Notes: generated by a model not told the origin, from the sequence alone. 64,000 nucleotides of DNA from Monoplex corrugatus (GCA_030674185.1 JAPXFY010000026.1:47553362-47617361), one strand, 5' to 3'. Positions 21,174-33,097 are shown, counted from the stretch's first letter. A program made the numbers and translations.

Positions 21174-22488
21174 TGTAGTTATTTTTGACTGTTGTTTTTG
21201 ATGTGCTGTTTTTCTGTGAAAAGAATTTTTTTTCTTTTGTCACTCGATCTTATCTGTAAGCCTATGTAAGCTGTAGCGCTATGCAGTAGGAAGTGACTCA
21301 AGATACTCCAGAAGACTCCTTTAAGAACGCAGGCCACAGCAGCAGTCTGCCAACGGACTTGGCTCTAATCTTTTGTCTTCAGCTGGGCCTGTGAATAGGT
21401 AGTGGCTTATAGTTAAAAAAAAAAAAAAAAGAAAAAGAACATATGCAGTATGTCAATGAAACAATGTTTTTTGATATTTTTCATGTTTGCTTTTCTGTGA
21501 ATATATTTTTGCTATTTGCTTTTATCATAAACTCTACTCAGCTTTCATAAACTGCTGGTATTTGACTCTGGTTCTGCATGATATATGCATCTTGTCGCCA
21601 GTGGGTTTCACACAGGATAGTGGAATCATTTCTTGCTCATGTTGTTCATATTTTGTTGTTTTTGCTGTTATCTTCATTTAGTTTGATTTCTGTTCCCACT
21701 TCTGTGTTGAAATTATGTGTGAATATAATGGATATATTACACCATTTACAGTTTTATTTTCACACCCCTTTTTATCCATAGCCTTGTTTTATTTCATCCC
21801 TTCAATGAAGTGGAAGAACAAAAGACAAAAAAGATGCTTTTTTTTTTCTTTTTTAGAATAAGTGAAGTCCTGTGCTTTCTTTCTGTGCTACATTTTGATT
21901 TTATGCGTAGCTGCTTTGGTGTTTCTCTCTTGTATTATTGTTGTTTTGTAATCTCTGCATGCTTCATGTCTTCGAGAATTTTCAAGTGTTATTTTAATTT
22001 CTGTCTGTATTAGATAATTCTTTAAAGATACTTTTTTGTTCTCTTTATTCAAGTTGATGTCTTGCTTGCGTCTTTGCTGCTAAGTGACTTCTGCATAATT
22101 CAACTTCTGTCTTTTGCTTTGATTTAGTTGTTTCAAAATGTATTTCTTTGAATGAAGTGGTTTCTGTATCACATATATATCTTAAGACAGTTATTTCACC
22201 TATTGTGATTTTAACCATGGCAGCATTATTGTATATGCGATGGATACTGGATGGGCTGAAACAGGCTTACCAAGAGGAAAAGAAGTTGGAAGGACATGAT
22301 TTTTGATGAATGTGATTTTTGAGGAAAAGCAAATCAACAAAAATACAAGCTAATAAACAAACCCTATCAGCTTACTGTATTGGCAAGAAAGTAAACAAAA
22401 ATTGTAATTTTAAATCTGTGAATATGTGTGCTTTTTCACACTCTGGATAAATGATGTTTATGTACAGTTAAATGAATGTAGATTAGAT
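21174..22488. other. AT-rich intergenic sequence
   Basis: A poly-A run at 21,415-21,430. No exon-like segment and no recognised repeat; short open frames are T-rich and hydrophobic by composition only. Confidence 0.45.
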
Positions 22489-22608
22489 ACAAAGACACAA
22501 TAGGATACAGGAAAGTCATAATCGTTCACTGTACTCTTTTTTTTAAAAATACAAAGACACAGTAGAATATAAAAAAGTCATAATCATGCATTGTACCCTT
22601 TTTTTCAG
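22489..22608 (+). repeat. Two-copy tandem duplication, about 62-bp unit
   Basis: 'acaaagacacaataggatac' ... 'aaagtcataatcgttcactg' ... poly-T is followed by a second copy 'acaaagacacagtagaatat' ... 'aaagtcataatcatgcattg' ... poly-T. Confidence 0.7.
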
Positions 22609-23019
22609 ATCTTATAGGTTTAGATAGTTTGCACATGTGAAAGATTGCAGTAAGGAACTGTCCACCAGATTATTCCAGCTCTGTCCGTTGTGTGCCAAAG
22701 CTTGGGTCTCTTCATATGGTTTCTTCGTCCATTCTGCAGTGTTGTCAGTCCATTGTTTTTTCTGTCATCCCCACAATCTCCCTCCCTCAGTAGTTCCTTG
22801 GAGGATTGATTTAGTAAGTCCATTGGAACGAAAATTATGTAAACAGAAAATATATATGTATGGTTTTTAGCCTGCTATACGGATGATTGGCATCTTCATA
22901 ACGGTTGTAACTCAGGTCCCAGGCACACTCAGTCAGGGGTTATGAAAGTGATACACTTGGAAACTGTTCTTCAACATCAGACATTGTGAGCTGTTTCACA
23001 GTAAGATCAACAGGAGTTG
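22609..23019. other. Intergenic sequence, nothing recognised
   Basis: No coding signal on either strand and no repeat that I can match elsewhere in the window. Confidence 0.4.
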
Positions 23020-23029
23020 TGAATATATT

Positions 23030-23200
23030 GCTCAGGTCAAAATGATTGATATCAAACTGGTCATTTTTGTTATCTTTAAACTTGTGTGATATCAAACTGG
23101 TCATTTTTGTTATCTTCAAACTTGTGAACTTTTACTCTTCAGTTTAATGATAACATTGATATCAAACTGCGCATTTTTGTTTCCTTCAATCTTGTTAACT
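23030..23200 (+). repeat. Three diverged tandem copies around 'gatatcaaactggtcatttt'
   Basis: The motif 'gatatcaaactggtcatttt' + 'tgttatctt-aaacttgt' occurs at about 23,048 and 23,088, with a more diverged third at about 23,159 (gatatcaaactgcgcatttt). Confidence 0.75.
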
Positions 23201-23324
23201 TTTCCTACTCAATTTAATGATGCTGAAAACGTTAATGCTTCTTCTTTTTCTTTGTTTGCAGTCACAGTCATAGGTTAGTTCATTCTTGCCTGAACTGGTA
23301 GCCTTCTGAACTACCTTGCCTGCC

Positions 23325-23645
23325 GTAAATAAGAAAAATGAATTTAAATTTGCAAGTATAGCCCAGGTTTTGTCCCATAGAAAAATGAATTTATATTTGC
23401 AAGTGTAGCCCAGGTTTCATCCCTTAGAAACTGAAAAGTTTGGCAATCTACAAGTATAACTAACAAGTGTAACCAAGGTTTTGTCCCTTAGAAACTGAAA
23501 AGTTTGGGAATCTACAAGTATAACTAACAAGTGTAACCAAGGTTTTGTCCCTTAGAAACTGAAAAGTTTGGGAATCTACAAGTATAACTAACAAGTACAA
23601 CCAAGGTTTTGTCCCTTAGAAACTGAAAAGTTTGGCAGTCTGTGA
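23325..23645 (+). repeat. Tandem repeat, about 65-bp unit, 3-4 copies
   Basis: Units of 'ttttgtcccttagaaactga' + 'aaagtttgggaatctacaag' + 'tataactaacaagtgtaacc' from about 23,413 to 23,640, preceded by two copies of a shorter unit 'gaaaaatgaatttaaatttg' + 'caagtatagcccaggttt'. Confidence 0.85.
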
Positions 23646-24606
23646 GCATGTCCTATTCACTTCTTGTCTGGGGATGACCTGAGGACTTCTCACTTAAGCA
23701 TTTTTTTAACTTTCAACAAGTCATCTGAGAAAGTCAGAAACACTCTGAATTTACTTGATGTATTATTGACAGCTTAATACTAAAGCATCCTGTCTGAATC
23801 AGCTGACACTGAGAAAGGTTGTGCATCTGCTTGATGTACGTTAGGAACATTGCAGTCATCTGTTCTCAGGATTTAAAAAAGACTTTGTCGAGTTAAGAAA
23901 AATTGTGTATGGCTGTTGTCTTCTTAAGGGCTTGGAGACTTCATTTACAAAATATCAGACAGTATTGCGGAACAGAAACGTAAGGCAGAGGGAGGGGAGG
24001 GATTCAGAAAAGTGTGGGCAAATTTTTGTGTGTTCAGTGCATGTTGGCTGGTACACAGAGATGTAGTCTTGGCTTTAGTGAAATGGATGTAAAAACAATA
24101 CATATCAAGTCCCAAAATAATTCAGGTCAGTACCTTGCAAGTGCATCATAGACATATTCTAACTTTGCCTTTTCTACAAGGATGTGAACTAAAATATGCA
24201 AACCAACTTAGAAATTGACATAAACTTAATTTTTAAAGGTTGGTCTCATGTCGGAGAGGTGCCACTGCTGCAGTATGGGAAAACTTGTTTCTGTTTTTGG
24301 AACTTGACTTTTCGCACATTTTGCTTCATGCTCAGGGTAAATCTTTGAATATCAACCCAACAGTGTTTGTTTGTTTTTTGTTTTGTTTTTAGCTGGATCT
24401 GTGTTGACATCAGGAATGCATCACCATCCATGCTGGTTGCAAGGGGGGGTGGGGTGGATTTTTACTTTTTGGATCTTGATTTCTGCAGGTTTTGCTCAGC
24501 GTTAAAGGTGAATCGTTATGTCAGCAGACTGTTTAGAGGGTGTCCAGTTGGCATCATACACGTGATGTTGATGTAGACTGGTGGGACTGTCAGTTGGCCC
24601 AGTTGT
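23646..24606. other. Intergenic sequence, nothing recognised
   Basis: Contains no exon that I can support; a G-rich patch at 24,446-24,455. Confidence 0.4.
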
Positions 24607-24686
24607 TAACCCTTTCACTCCCTCACTGTATTCATCAGCTTTCTGCATGAAGCTAGTGTATTAGGTGAGGTAATAAAAGGGTGAAT
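24607..24686. mobile_element. Hairpin MITE family C, single-hairpin copy (C5)
   Basis: 'ttaaccctttcactccctca' faces 'tgaggtaataaaagggtgaa', with the loop around 'agctttctgcatgaagct'. Only one hairpin is present, i.e. the inner unit alone. Confidence 0.7.
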
Positions 24687-26095
24687 TTGTTGGTTTACTA
24701 AACAAGGATGAACAAGCCACTGAACTGACACAGTCAAGAATTTACGGCCACAGTGGTTTCTTGACTTTAACCCCCCCACCCCTCTTGGAATGTGATCTTC
24801 TTATTTGCCCATAACCCAGAACATGGGATTGAACACAAGTGACTGCAGGTGATATGTGAAGTGAATGATTGTCAAAACCATCTGTAGTTACTGGACAAGG
24901 ACGTGACAGAAATACAACACATTTCGAACCTTACCCACAATCCTAACTCTCTGGGGTTGATGGAGGTAAGAAGACACGGAATGAGTCAGCAGTGTACCCC
25001 CATTCCTGCATAACTCTATTTATTCACTCTCTTTATTTCTCACTTGATTTAAACAGTTATTCCTCGTTGCATAACTCTCCTTATTTACTGTCCAGAGTTC
25101 TCACTTGCTTTAAATAGTTATTCTTGGTTTTTCCATCAGTATAGTGATGTTTTGATTTTGTTGTTTGTTTTATCCTGAATTTGAAACAATGTGCATTATG
25201 TAGAGATTTGTTGCCTGGTTTGGTAGCGATTTTTTTTCTTTTTAATTTCCCCAGCTCTTGAACGAGGAAAGCTGTCGTGGTTATTTACTCATCATGTGTC
25301 CATTATCAGTCATGTGTGTAAGTGTGTAAAAATCAGTTTATTCAGCATTTTATACACCAAGTCAAAAACTGTGGCTGGCCTGACCAGTTAAGATGTGTGT
25401 GAATGGCCAAAATTCATGTAGCTGGCCATGGGCTCCTGCAGTATACATGTGTTATCCAGTTAGACTGGATTCTTTTCTCCCCATCAAGAAATCTTGCAGA
25501 TGGTCAGGGTTAAACTATGCATGACCTGTTCTGATAAACGGGGGTGTGAGTCGCATGTAAGCGAATCGAGATACAACCAGAAAAAGGTGGTGAGGGTCAC
25601 TCTGAGTGAATTTGAGATTTTTGTTCTTGAGGGTTTTCTTCAGGCCGACAGTAAGTTTCACAGAGAAATTCACTATAAAAAGCAAGAAATTTTAATGGTT
25701 GTGGTGATACTCTTTGGCAGTGCTTCATTGAAATCGTCTGGAATTGGTTGTTTTCACAGCCCCAAAGGCAACTTAAGCCTTCACAGAATCGCAACATTCC
25801 AAACATTTTTAAAGCTTATGGCATCAATTTTCAGTGCTTCACACAATAACTCAAAATAACCCAATAGCGAGTATTTGTAGGTTTGCGAAGGAAAACCTTA
25901 CAGTGAATATTCTCAAACGTTCTCCTCTGCCTTCTCAGAGCAAAGATTAACTAATGTAACATTTCAGTTGTCCACAAGTCTGTACAGTTTTTGCCTTGGA
26001 GGCTTTATCTGTGTATCATTGTAAAGGAAATTTTATGCCTTTTCCTGTAATATCAGTAACCTCAACTATCAGCTTGTGTCTCTCTTTCTGAGAAC
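24687..26095. other. Intergenic; second copy of an old dispersed repeat at its right end
   Basis: About 25,870-26,095 aligns in diverged blocks with 5,990-6,330 ('gaaggaaaaccttacagtga', 'taacatttcagttgtccaca', 'ttgtaaaggaaattttatgc'). The 121-codon frame at 25,494-25,859 has no recognisable motif and I do not call it a gene. Confidence 0.45.
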
Positions 26096-26429
26096 AGGTC
26101 TTGTATCTTCATATACTGTAGAAAAACAAAAGCAATATCTTAAGATCAGCATTACCGAAAAGAAACAAAAAAATGACATTCTTGTTAGTATCCTTGCATG
26201 CTGTTTTGATATCCGTTCTTCAGTTCTGCTCAGTGTTAAACAGAGAGGGCACATCAGTGTGAATTGTTGCATGAAATTGAGTGTCACATTCGTTGTCATT
26301 TTTCTGTGATGTATTACTGTATTATCGTTGACTGACTGTTTTTATACTGATGTTCCTGTCTTTTTCCTCTGTATTTGTTTTGTAATTAAAATAAAATAAT
26401 TCAGTGAAAATGGTGTTCAGGGTTTCATC

Positions 26430-26645
26430 TTTGTGTGTGTGTGTGTGTGAGTATGTGTGTGGTGTGTGTACATGTATGTGTGTGGTGTGTGTTGTGTGTG
26501 TGTGTGTGTGTGTGGTTTGCATTTGTGTGTGGTTTTGTGTACATGTTCATATGTGTGGTTTAATATGTGTGTGGTTTGATATGTGTGTGTGTGTGGTTTG
26601 TGTTTGCTTGTGGTTGTGTGTGTGTGGTTTGTGTTTGTTTATGGC
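26430..26645 (+). repeat. Imperfect (TG)n / TGTGTGGTTTG microsatellite
   Basis: TG tracts with a repeated 'gtgtgtggttt' motif, six or so times. Frames through it are Cys/Val-rich artefacts. Confidence 0.85.
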
Positions 26646-26750
26646 GTTGCGATATACAAAAACCTGGTCAATGTGTGGACCATCTCAATGCTCAAATCAT
26701 TCTGGTGGGTAAGTTTAGTGTTTCATATGTCATAATTCACAAGTTCTTCA

Positions 26751-26769
26751 CCCCCCCCCCCCCCCCCCC
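26751..26769 (+). repeat. C homopolymer (about 19)
   Basis: Poly-C followed by 'tatttcaagacc'; a length-uncertain run at the edge of a family-F copy. Confidence 0.8.
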
Positions 26770-26771
26770 TA

Positions 26772-26945
26772 TTTCAAGACCTTGCCAGCGCATGGAGTCT
26801 GTTAGATAATTGCTGGCAGAATTGGGATGCTACACATATGGAATTGTCCGAGTCCGATGAATCCAGCCTATAGTATAAATGCTTCATCTCATTCACTACC
26901 CATCCTGAAACAATATCGTATCAAAAAGCATTTGATTCTTGGCTG
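26772..26945 (-). mobile_element. Retroposon family F (reverse copy) with an empty B insertion site
   Basis: On the minus strand: 'ggattcatcggactcggaca', 'attccatatgtgtagcatcc', 'caattctgccagcaattatc'. It aligns with 15,520-15,582 joined directly to 16,148, i.e. the family-B insertion at 15,583 is absent here. Confidence 0.7.
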
Positions 26946-27282
26946 AGGAGGCTGAAACTCTGTATGGAGAGAAAGGAGAATACACTGAAGGACTCTGAAA
27001 ATTTCACATACATTAGACTTACCATTTCTGTTTTGTGAAGTAAGTGACAAGACTTCGGGATCAGTCCTTGTACGCTAATCTGGTTGGTTTGGGAATGTAG
27101 ACCGATTCTCAGCCATGGTCTGGATGAAAGAAGAAGGATAATTAAAGTTGGCAAGTTTTTCCAGTGAGCGACATTTTGGCCTCCTGTCAAGACCAATCTT
27201 AACAACTGTACAACGTTCAGTCAATGAAAATATTGTTTGATACACAGCCATCTACTCTGCTTGAGAAAGGTCTCCAGCTGAG

Positions 27283-28070
27283 ACTACAAGTACAAGACAG
27301 GGAAGTACTCTATGCTTACTTTCATAATATATCCTGGTGTCAACCAGGCCTGAGAGACACCTCCAGTGTTTATAAGGAAATTTAAGCAACCCTTCAATGG
27401 TATATATGCATAAAGCGGATTAGACTTTTTTTTATGATCATTGCACTCAGGAAGGTTACCTTTATGCTCACCTTTTTAAGTCCCATTTTCTGCGCCACCT
27501 CAATGTCACAGAAGCTGGAACAGTTTTTACAATGCGATGATGATGATGACGATGAGGGTGATAATCATGATGCTATAGAGTTCCATTCAGGATTGAGACT
27601 GCTTGACAGGGCTGTACTCTATGCTTACTACCATAATATATCCTAGCGTCAACCAGGCCCGAGAGATTCAGACACCTGCGGTGCTGGTCAGAAGATTTGA
27701 GCAACACCCTCAATGATGCATCCGTAAAGTGGATGACTCAACTGTGTGGTCCAGTCTTCCCAATGAGCCCATAGCACACCCAACTCTGGGTAGGAGCCAG
27801 TTAGAGCTGAAAAATCCCGTGATGATTTTTGAAGGGACTGACGGGGATTCGAACCCAATACCTTCCAGTCAGTAGTCTGTTGCAGTAACCACTGTACCGT
27901 GGCCACTGGTTAAAGCGGATTAGACTTGACTGTGTGGTCTCAGTCAATCCAATGAGCCTGTGGAACACTCAGCTCTGGTCAGAGCCCAAAAATCCCACAT
28001 AAATTTTTTGGAATGATGGGGTTTCGGATACACATCCAATCAGTATTTTGTTGTGTAACCAGTTTGCCAG
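27283..28070 (-). mobile_element. SINE family A (copy A3), older host copy split by A4
   Basis: Left part 27,283-27,427 ('tactctatgcttactttcat', 'gtgtcaaccaggcctgagag') and right part 27,911-28,070 ('actgtgtggtctcagtcaat', 'aatgatggggtttcggatac') are one SINE interrupted by a second. Joining across the inserted copy restores the same order as in A1. Confidence 0.85.
27428..27910 (-). mobile_element. SINE family A, full-length reference copy (A4), with 17-bp target-site duplication
   Basis: 483 bp bounded by perfect 17-bp direct repeats 'taaagcggattagactt' at 27,411-27,427 and 27,911-27,927. On the minus strand the head carries a perfect pol III B box GGTTCGAATCC (complement at 27,845-27,855), preceded by a tRNA-like 'cggtacagtggttactgcaa' A-box region; the tail is a short poly-A (poly-T at 27,425-27,433). 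These are the hallmarks of a tRNA-derived SINE mobilised by a LINE. Confidence 0.93.
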
Positions 28071-28184
28071 GCAGACCGATTATTTGATTGAATTTAGTCA
28101 CATAGCAGAACTTGGGTCAATGTAGACCTACCAAAAGAATCCATGAAGATTTTGTTTTGATCACAGAATCAATGTAAATATTAT

Positions 28185-28187
28185 CAA

Positions 28188-28233
<46 letters not shown>

Positions 28234-28247
28234 ATGCACACACACAA
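28185..28247. repeat. (CA)n microsatellite
   Basis: About 20 CA units with short interruptions, just upstream of the CpG-rich patch. Confidence 0.9.
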
Positions 28248-28269
28248 GGCTGTAAGGCTGGAAAGCACT

Positions 28270-28580
28270 TGTATAAATGAAAAATATGGCGTGACGTATT
28301 CTCCCCACTCTCCCACCCCTGTTTCCCCAGCCACCTCGCACGAAGGATAGTTCACTCGTGTCAACCCAAATTCTTTGTAGCCAAGACAATTCTCTCCCCT
28401 GGAGCGCGCGTCCGTGACGTCAGAGTGTTTGACCGAGAAAAATGTCGGCTGCTAGTGCTTTCCACACAACTAGGCTGCAGACGACGCCGTTTCTGCGACA
28501 ACGCTAAGTGCTCTGACGCCGGTACGTTGCTATGCGCGCGTTTAATCAATGATTTGGGGGTATCTTCTGACGCCGGCAAC
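28270..28580. promoter_or_regulatory. CpG-rich candidate promoter / 5' UTR exon with a perfect CRE
   Basis: By eye about 18 CpGs fall in 28,400-28,555, against almost none in the flanking kilobases. It contains a palindromic cAMP-response element TGACGTCA (28,415-28,422), a half-CRE TGACGT (28,292), a TATAAA at 28,272 and a direct repeat TCTGACGCCGG (28,512; 28,566). A donor-like CCG|GTACGT occurs at 28,522. A 21-codon frame starts at an ATG in good context (28,442) and ends at 28,507; it would be a uORF if this is a 5' UTR exon. It may be the first non-coding exon of the AKNA-like gene, whose start codon is 8.7 kb downstream, but that link is inference. Confidence 0.45.
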
Positions 28581-29890
28581 TTGATCAGCGATTTCCTGAT
28601 TTAGTTTTCGTTCAACAAGTATGCTAATCTGTGCACTTGTTTCTGTTTGTGTTGCTTTACATGCAAATTGATCAGATTTAATCGAAAAACGAAAAGTAAA
28701 AAAAATGGAACATTTATTGATTTAAAATGCTAAAATAGGGTAGTTTAGTTCTGATAGATTGGAAGAATTCGTGGAATGGGATCATGAAAATCGGGCTCGA
28801 GGGCTTGTTGTGCCTTGCCAATATACCCGTTGGATCTTTTGAACATCTTTCAAGCCCGTGCATGTATTGTTTGTTGTGAACGAATGAACAGATCTAAGGC
28901 ATAGTCTTCAGATCAAGATAATGCTGTTTTCTTTAGCTTACTGCAATGTGTGACCATTTTCTTAGGCCTACATTTCTCCCCCTCCACCCTCCTCCTGCGC
29001 CATCAGTATCAATCTCGACATCTTTGTTAAGTTGCAGTTCTTTTTACGTATTGTGTTCAAGTTGTTGTTGTGTGTGTTTGTGTTTTGTTTTGGGAGGGGG
29101 GTAGAGAAGGTTGATCATATACATCAGCTGGTACTATTTCTGCTTGATGATTGGACTCTGGACAGGTCATAACTTTCTCTCTCCAATTTACCAGACTTCA
29201 CAAACACTTTATGGTTTATTTTCATGTCAGATCATTTTCCATTTTCTCCAACTGAGCAAAACTTCAGCTAGGAAAGTTCTGTTGTTTTCGTTTTTGCCCT
29301 GATATCTGTTTCTTTGTTCTCTTGACCAAAGCCAGTTGGATGAAAATTTGCATCTGTTTGTTTGTTAATTACATACATGTTATCATTTTATTTTCATGTT
29401 ATCATTTATCATGTGTGTGTGTGTGTGTGTGTGTGTGTGAGAGTTCTGTTTTCTTTAATGTTGGCAGTTGTAGTATACTGTGAATCTGATTTAGTTGTTC
29501 CTTTTCTTTTTTCTTTTTTATGAACTTTTGAACCTTCATCAATTTTTGTCAAATCTGTCATATCAAAATAATTTAATAGAAAATGTTAGTAAAGTAAAAA
29601 AGAAAGAAAAATGTGTGTGGATGTTTTATACATTGGGTCAAGATTCCTTGTAACTGTAACAATTTTATTGAAAGTTTTATCATGTTATTAGCAGACAACT
29701 GATAAGAGTATGTTCGTCTTGGTCTATACATCGCAGAATCCATGACTGGCACAAATGCAGTGGAAAGCTTGATACTGTATGTGGTCAAGTACATTTTCTT
29801 CATAAAAAGATGATTTATGTATTACAAATTTACACTGGTAGAACTGTAATTTCCTTTGAAATATGAAGTACCATGGTATTATATTATGTT
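28581..29890. other. AT-rich sequence, possible first intron
   Basis: Only a short (TG)n at 29,412-29,439 is notable. No exon seen. Confidence 0.4.
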
Positions 29891-29906
29891 GTATTGTAAT
29901 TTGTAC

Positions 29907-29918
29907 ACATACACACAC

Positions 29919-30003
<85 letters not shown>
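29907..30003. repeat. (CA)n microsatellite
   Basis: About 45 CA units with two CATACA interruptions at the left. Confidence 0.92.
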
Positions 30004-30006
<3 letters not shown>

Positions 30007-31220
30007 AAAGACACACATAATTATACATTTACCTATCTCGCTTTCTTTTTCTGTTCCATTCTCTGTATCTCTTTCCTGTCACTAGTGTCAGTCTATTCTC
30101 TCTCTGTCTGACTGCAGGCATGGTCATGTTTTCATGCAAATATTACAAACCATGCTTAGTAATTTCTAATATAGCAAAAAAAATATGTATTCAGATTTTA
30201 TCTGAGATATGCTTACATTATAATGATGAAAATATGTATCTGAATTCTGATAAACATGAAATATGTCAAGTTTGTAGTTACATCATGGTTTCGTTGTCCT
30301 GATTAAAATTCATTGTTTACATAATCATGTATTAAAATGATTCAAAATAAATCAAGAGAAAATCAGATTGGTTTCTTAAGTTGAATGAACAAACAAATTC
30401 AAATGAGAAACCATGTAAATCATTCAATCAATCTAATAAATAATGCATTCAGTTATTATTAGTTTTGTTATTGTCATTGTTAATATTATTGTTCTCATTA
30501 AACATTGACATTGATATCATAAAAGCCTTGTTTCATACTGAGTGCTTTCTATAATGTAAATGTACACATCAAACGTTATTGATGGCATCAAGAATAGTGA
30601 ATTCAGTGGGATAAAGCTGCTTTGAAATCATGATCCTCTTGTTATGCTCTCAATTCTTAACAATCTATAACTTGTACAGATCATTTTAGGTATAAACTTT
30701 TACATAATGTATTATGATTGTATGCTTCCATCATGTTTACATGAATGTCAGTATGTATATGTTCTATGTATGTTCTGTAGTAATTTGTATTATATGTGTA
30801 TGTATTGTGTTATATAAACTCGGTGAATGATCACAGACTTGTCATTGAATATAGGCACCATTGAGAACCAGTGTGATATAAACAAGTTTACAAAAATATA
30901 TCTGCATAAAAAGAAACAAAACCACTTAGCCATGTCTGAAATGTGCCTGATTGTTCTGACTTGGACTGGGTGTAGGGTTGAGAGATTAGAAGAAAGACAG
31001 CGATTTTAACATTTTAACAATGGTGTATTTTGTTACCTTCATTATTTATCTTTTCTGTTCTGTTTTTTGTTTTCCTTGTCATACATTAAGCATTGTTTCA
31101 CTGACAGCTGCATAACTTATTCAGTGACCTAGACATTCATTTTATTGTTTTTAATTGCTATTTTGATAAATGAGTATTTACATGGACTGTCAGTATCACC
31201 AAACTTTACATTTTGTTCCC
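30004..31220. other. AT-rich sequence, nothing recognised
   Basis: No protein-like frame and no matching repeats. Confidence 0.4.
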
Positions 31221-31520
31221 TTTTGGTGTGGTAGGCAAATGGATAAGACTTTAGACTTGCATTTGGAAGGTTTGGGGTTTGATCATACCTGGGAACCTCC
31301 CAGTCCCACCTGTTGTGAGTAAAGGGTGGAAATTTTTCCAATCTCCCAGATCAGTGTGTGTGCAGGCCTGTTTGTGTCTAACCCCTCTTTGCCTGTATAC
31401 ACGCACGGACCATCAAATGTGCATGTTAAAGATCCTAGTGTAAGTATACAGAGTGTGCAGCAACATACCACCTGCGTAGTGTGGGCTAAACAATGTGCAT
31501 TACACTTACTTGAGAAAAAT
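31221..31520 (+). mobile_element. tRNA-derived SINE, family D (copy D1)
   Basis: The head 'tggtgtggtaggcaaatgga' with 'ggtttggggtttgatcatac' is a degenerate A box/B box pair, followed by 'gagtaaagggtggaaatttt' and 'catgttaaagatcctagtgt'. It aligns with 43,757-44,090 and 59,030-59,190. Confidence 0.7.
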
Positions 31521-31967
31521 CAGAGTGCGCACACCAACAGTGTCTTTGTTCTTTCTTTTATTTTTTTCTTTTATTTTATATTTCGATTTTTTTTTCTGTT
31601 TTACTCTTATTTCTTTGTTCTTTCATTTTTGTGGTTTTTTTTTTTTAATGAATTTTCTCAAATACAGATTATCACTGTAAACAGTGGCACATATTGCATG
31701 ACCCACACACACTGCCAGACTATAATTATTGTCAGCAATAGTAAGAACCTCAGGCACCCTTAGGTGATTAGTGGATATATCAGTCTGCACATAAACAGCA
31801 CGCACACCCTGAACATAACACACTTTCAGAGACTACTTTGAGCAGAGCATAATGGAAAGGTAAATAGTTTTCTTGTGGTTGAATTGGAGTGAGGTGGTAG
31901 AGTGGTAGAGACCTCTGTGATTTTTTAGATCATTAATGAATGTGACGTGTGCTTTATTTTCCCCACC

Positions 31968-32698
31968 TGAGACCTACAAAACCTTGTGAATATACTAGAA
32001 ATAGAAAGCAAAGGTAAGGGGTTGGAACTAAACAGCAGGAAGACTGAAGTCATGGTGATCAGTAAAAAACATGAAATCCCCTCATGCAAAATAACAGCAA
32101 ATGGCACAACCTTGACACAGGTTAATAAGTTCAAATACCTGGGAACAGTCATTTCATCAGATGGCATATGCACATCGGAAATCCGGCAGAATCGGCCAAG
32201 CCAAAACAGCATTCAAGAAGATGACAAGCATTCTTACCAACAAATGCCTATCAATTAACATCAGAAAGAGAGTCCTTGAATGTTATATAGAACCAATACT
32301 GTTGTACGGATGCGAGGCGTGGACAGTCAGCAAGCAAAGCCAGAGCAGGATCGAGGCAGCCAAGATGTGGTTTCTAAAAAGAATGTTGAGAGTTCCATGG
32401 ACAGCAAAGAAAACAAACGAGACAGTCTTGATGGAGGCAGACACAAGTAGGTCACTCATAAGGAAGATAAGGAAAAGACAAGCAACATTTATAGGCCATT
32501 TTATGAGGAAGGGGGATTGGAGCACCTGGTCACAACGGGAAAGCTGGAGGGAAAGAGAACACCAGGTAGACCCAGGGAGAGAATGCTGGACGGACTTGCA
32601 GAGTGGCTGGGGATGAGGAGGGTGGGGGAGATGCTGGGGGCAACGAGAGATAGAGATGGTTGGAAGTCCATGGTCGCCAACGCCATGCGGCAGGGCAC

Positions 32699-32728
<30 letters not shown>
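31968..32728 (+). mobile_element. RTE-like LINE 3' end (copy R1) with a (GAT)n tail
   Basis: Encodes, with frame jumps at about 32,185 and 32,515, a C-terminal RT region: LELNSRKTEVMVISKKHEI, KFKYLGTVISSDG, LECYIEPILLYGCEAWTVSK, AAKMWFLKRMLRVPWTAKK and, in another frame, GRPRERMLDGLAEWLGMRR to MVANAMRQGT. It ends at TGA followed by about nine GAT repeats, the short-tandem-repeat tail typical of RTE-type LINEs. The copies at 39,603 (-) and 53,129 (-) belong to the same family. 5'-truncated and inactive. Confidence 0.85.
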
Positions 32729-32729
<1 letters not shown>

Positions 32730-32797
32730 GACCTTAGTTATTCTTTAGATCATTGTTAATTAATGTGATGTGTGCTCTCTCTTCCACAGCCTTTTGT

Positions 32798-32831
32798 GTG
32801 TGTGTGTGTGTGTGTGGGGGGGGGGGGGGGT
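32798..32831 (+). repeat. (TG)n followed by a G homopolymer
   Basis: Nine or so TG units passing directly into about 15 G. Confidence 0.85.
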
Positions 32832-33097
32832 CTGTGTATATACTTTCAGACTGCTTTGAACAAAGAGTCATGGAAAGATAAAAAGGTTGTCTGTCCTGAG
32901 GTTGTAGGCAGTGAGGTGGTTAAGACTCAAATTTTCTTTAGATCATTGTTATGAATGTGACGTTGATCTCTTTTTGCTGTCTGGCTTACTTCCCCCAACC
33001 TTAAACAGGGTCAGGCACCATCCACAGCTGAATGGACTGGATGCCACATGCACAAGTGGTTTTTATTTCTTTTTGTTTTGTTTTTCATCCTGCAAAA

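Larger units (their letters stand above)
31840..32960 (+). repeat. Three diverged local copies of 'tttagatcattgttaatgaa' flanking the RTE insert
   Basis: The motif '(t)ttagatcatt-aatgaatgtga' + 'cgtgtgctct' occurs at 31,925, 32,745 and 32,938, each time after a 'gaggtgg-taga' or 'gagacc' segment. The 31,925 and 32,745 copies bracket the RTE-like LINE fragment, so a local duplication accompanied or preceded that insertion. Confidence 0.5.

Noticed and set aside
25494..25859. 121-codon open frame
   Set aside because: No recognisable domain, no splice context, and part of the area matches an old dispersed repeat.
31326..31763. 145-codon frame
   Set aside because: Its first part is SINE family D and its second a poly-T-rich tract; not a gene.
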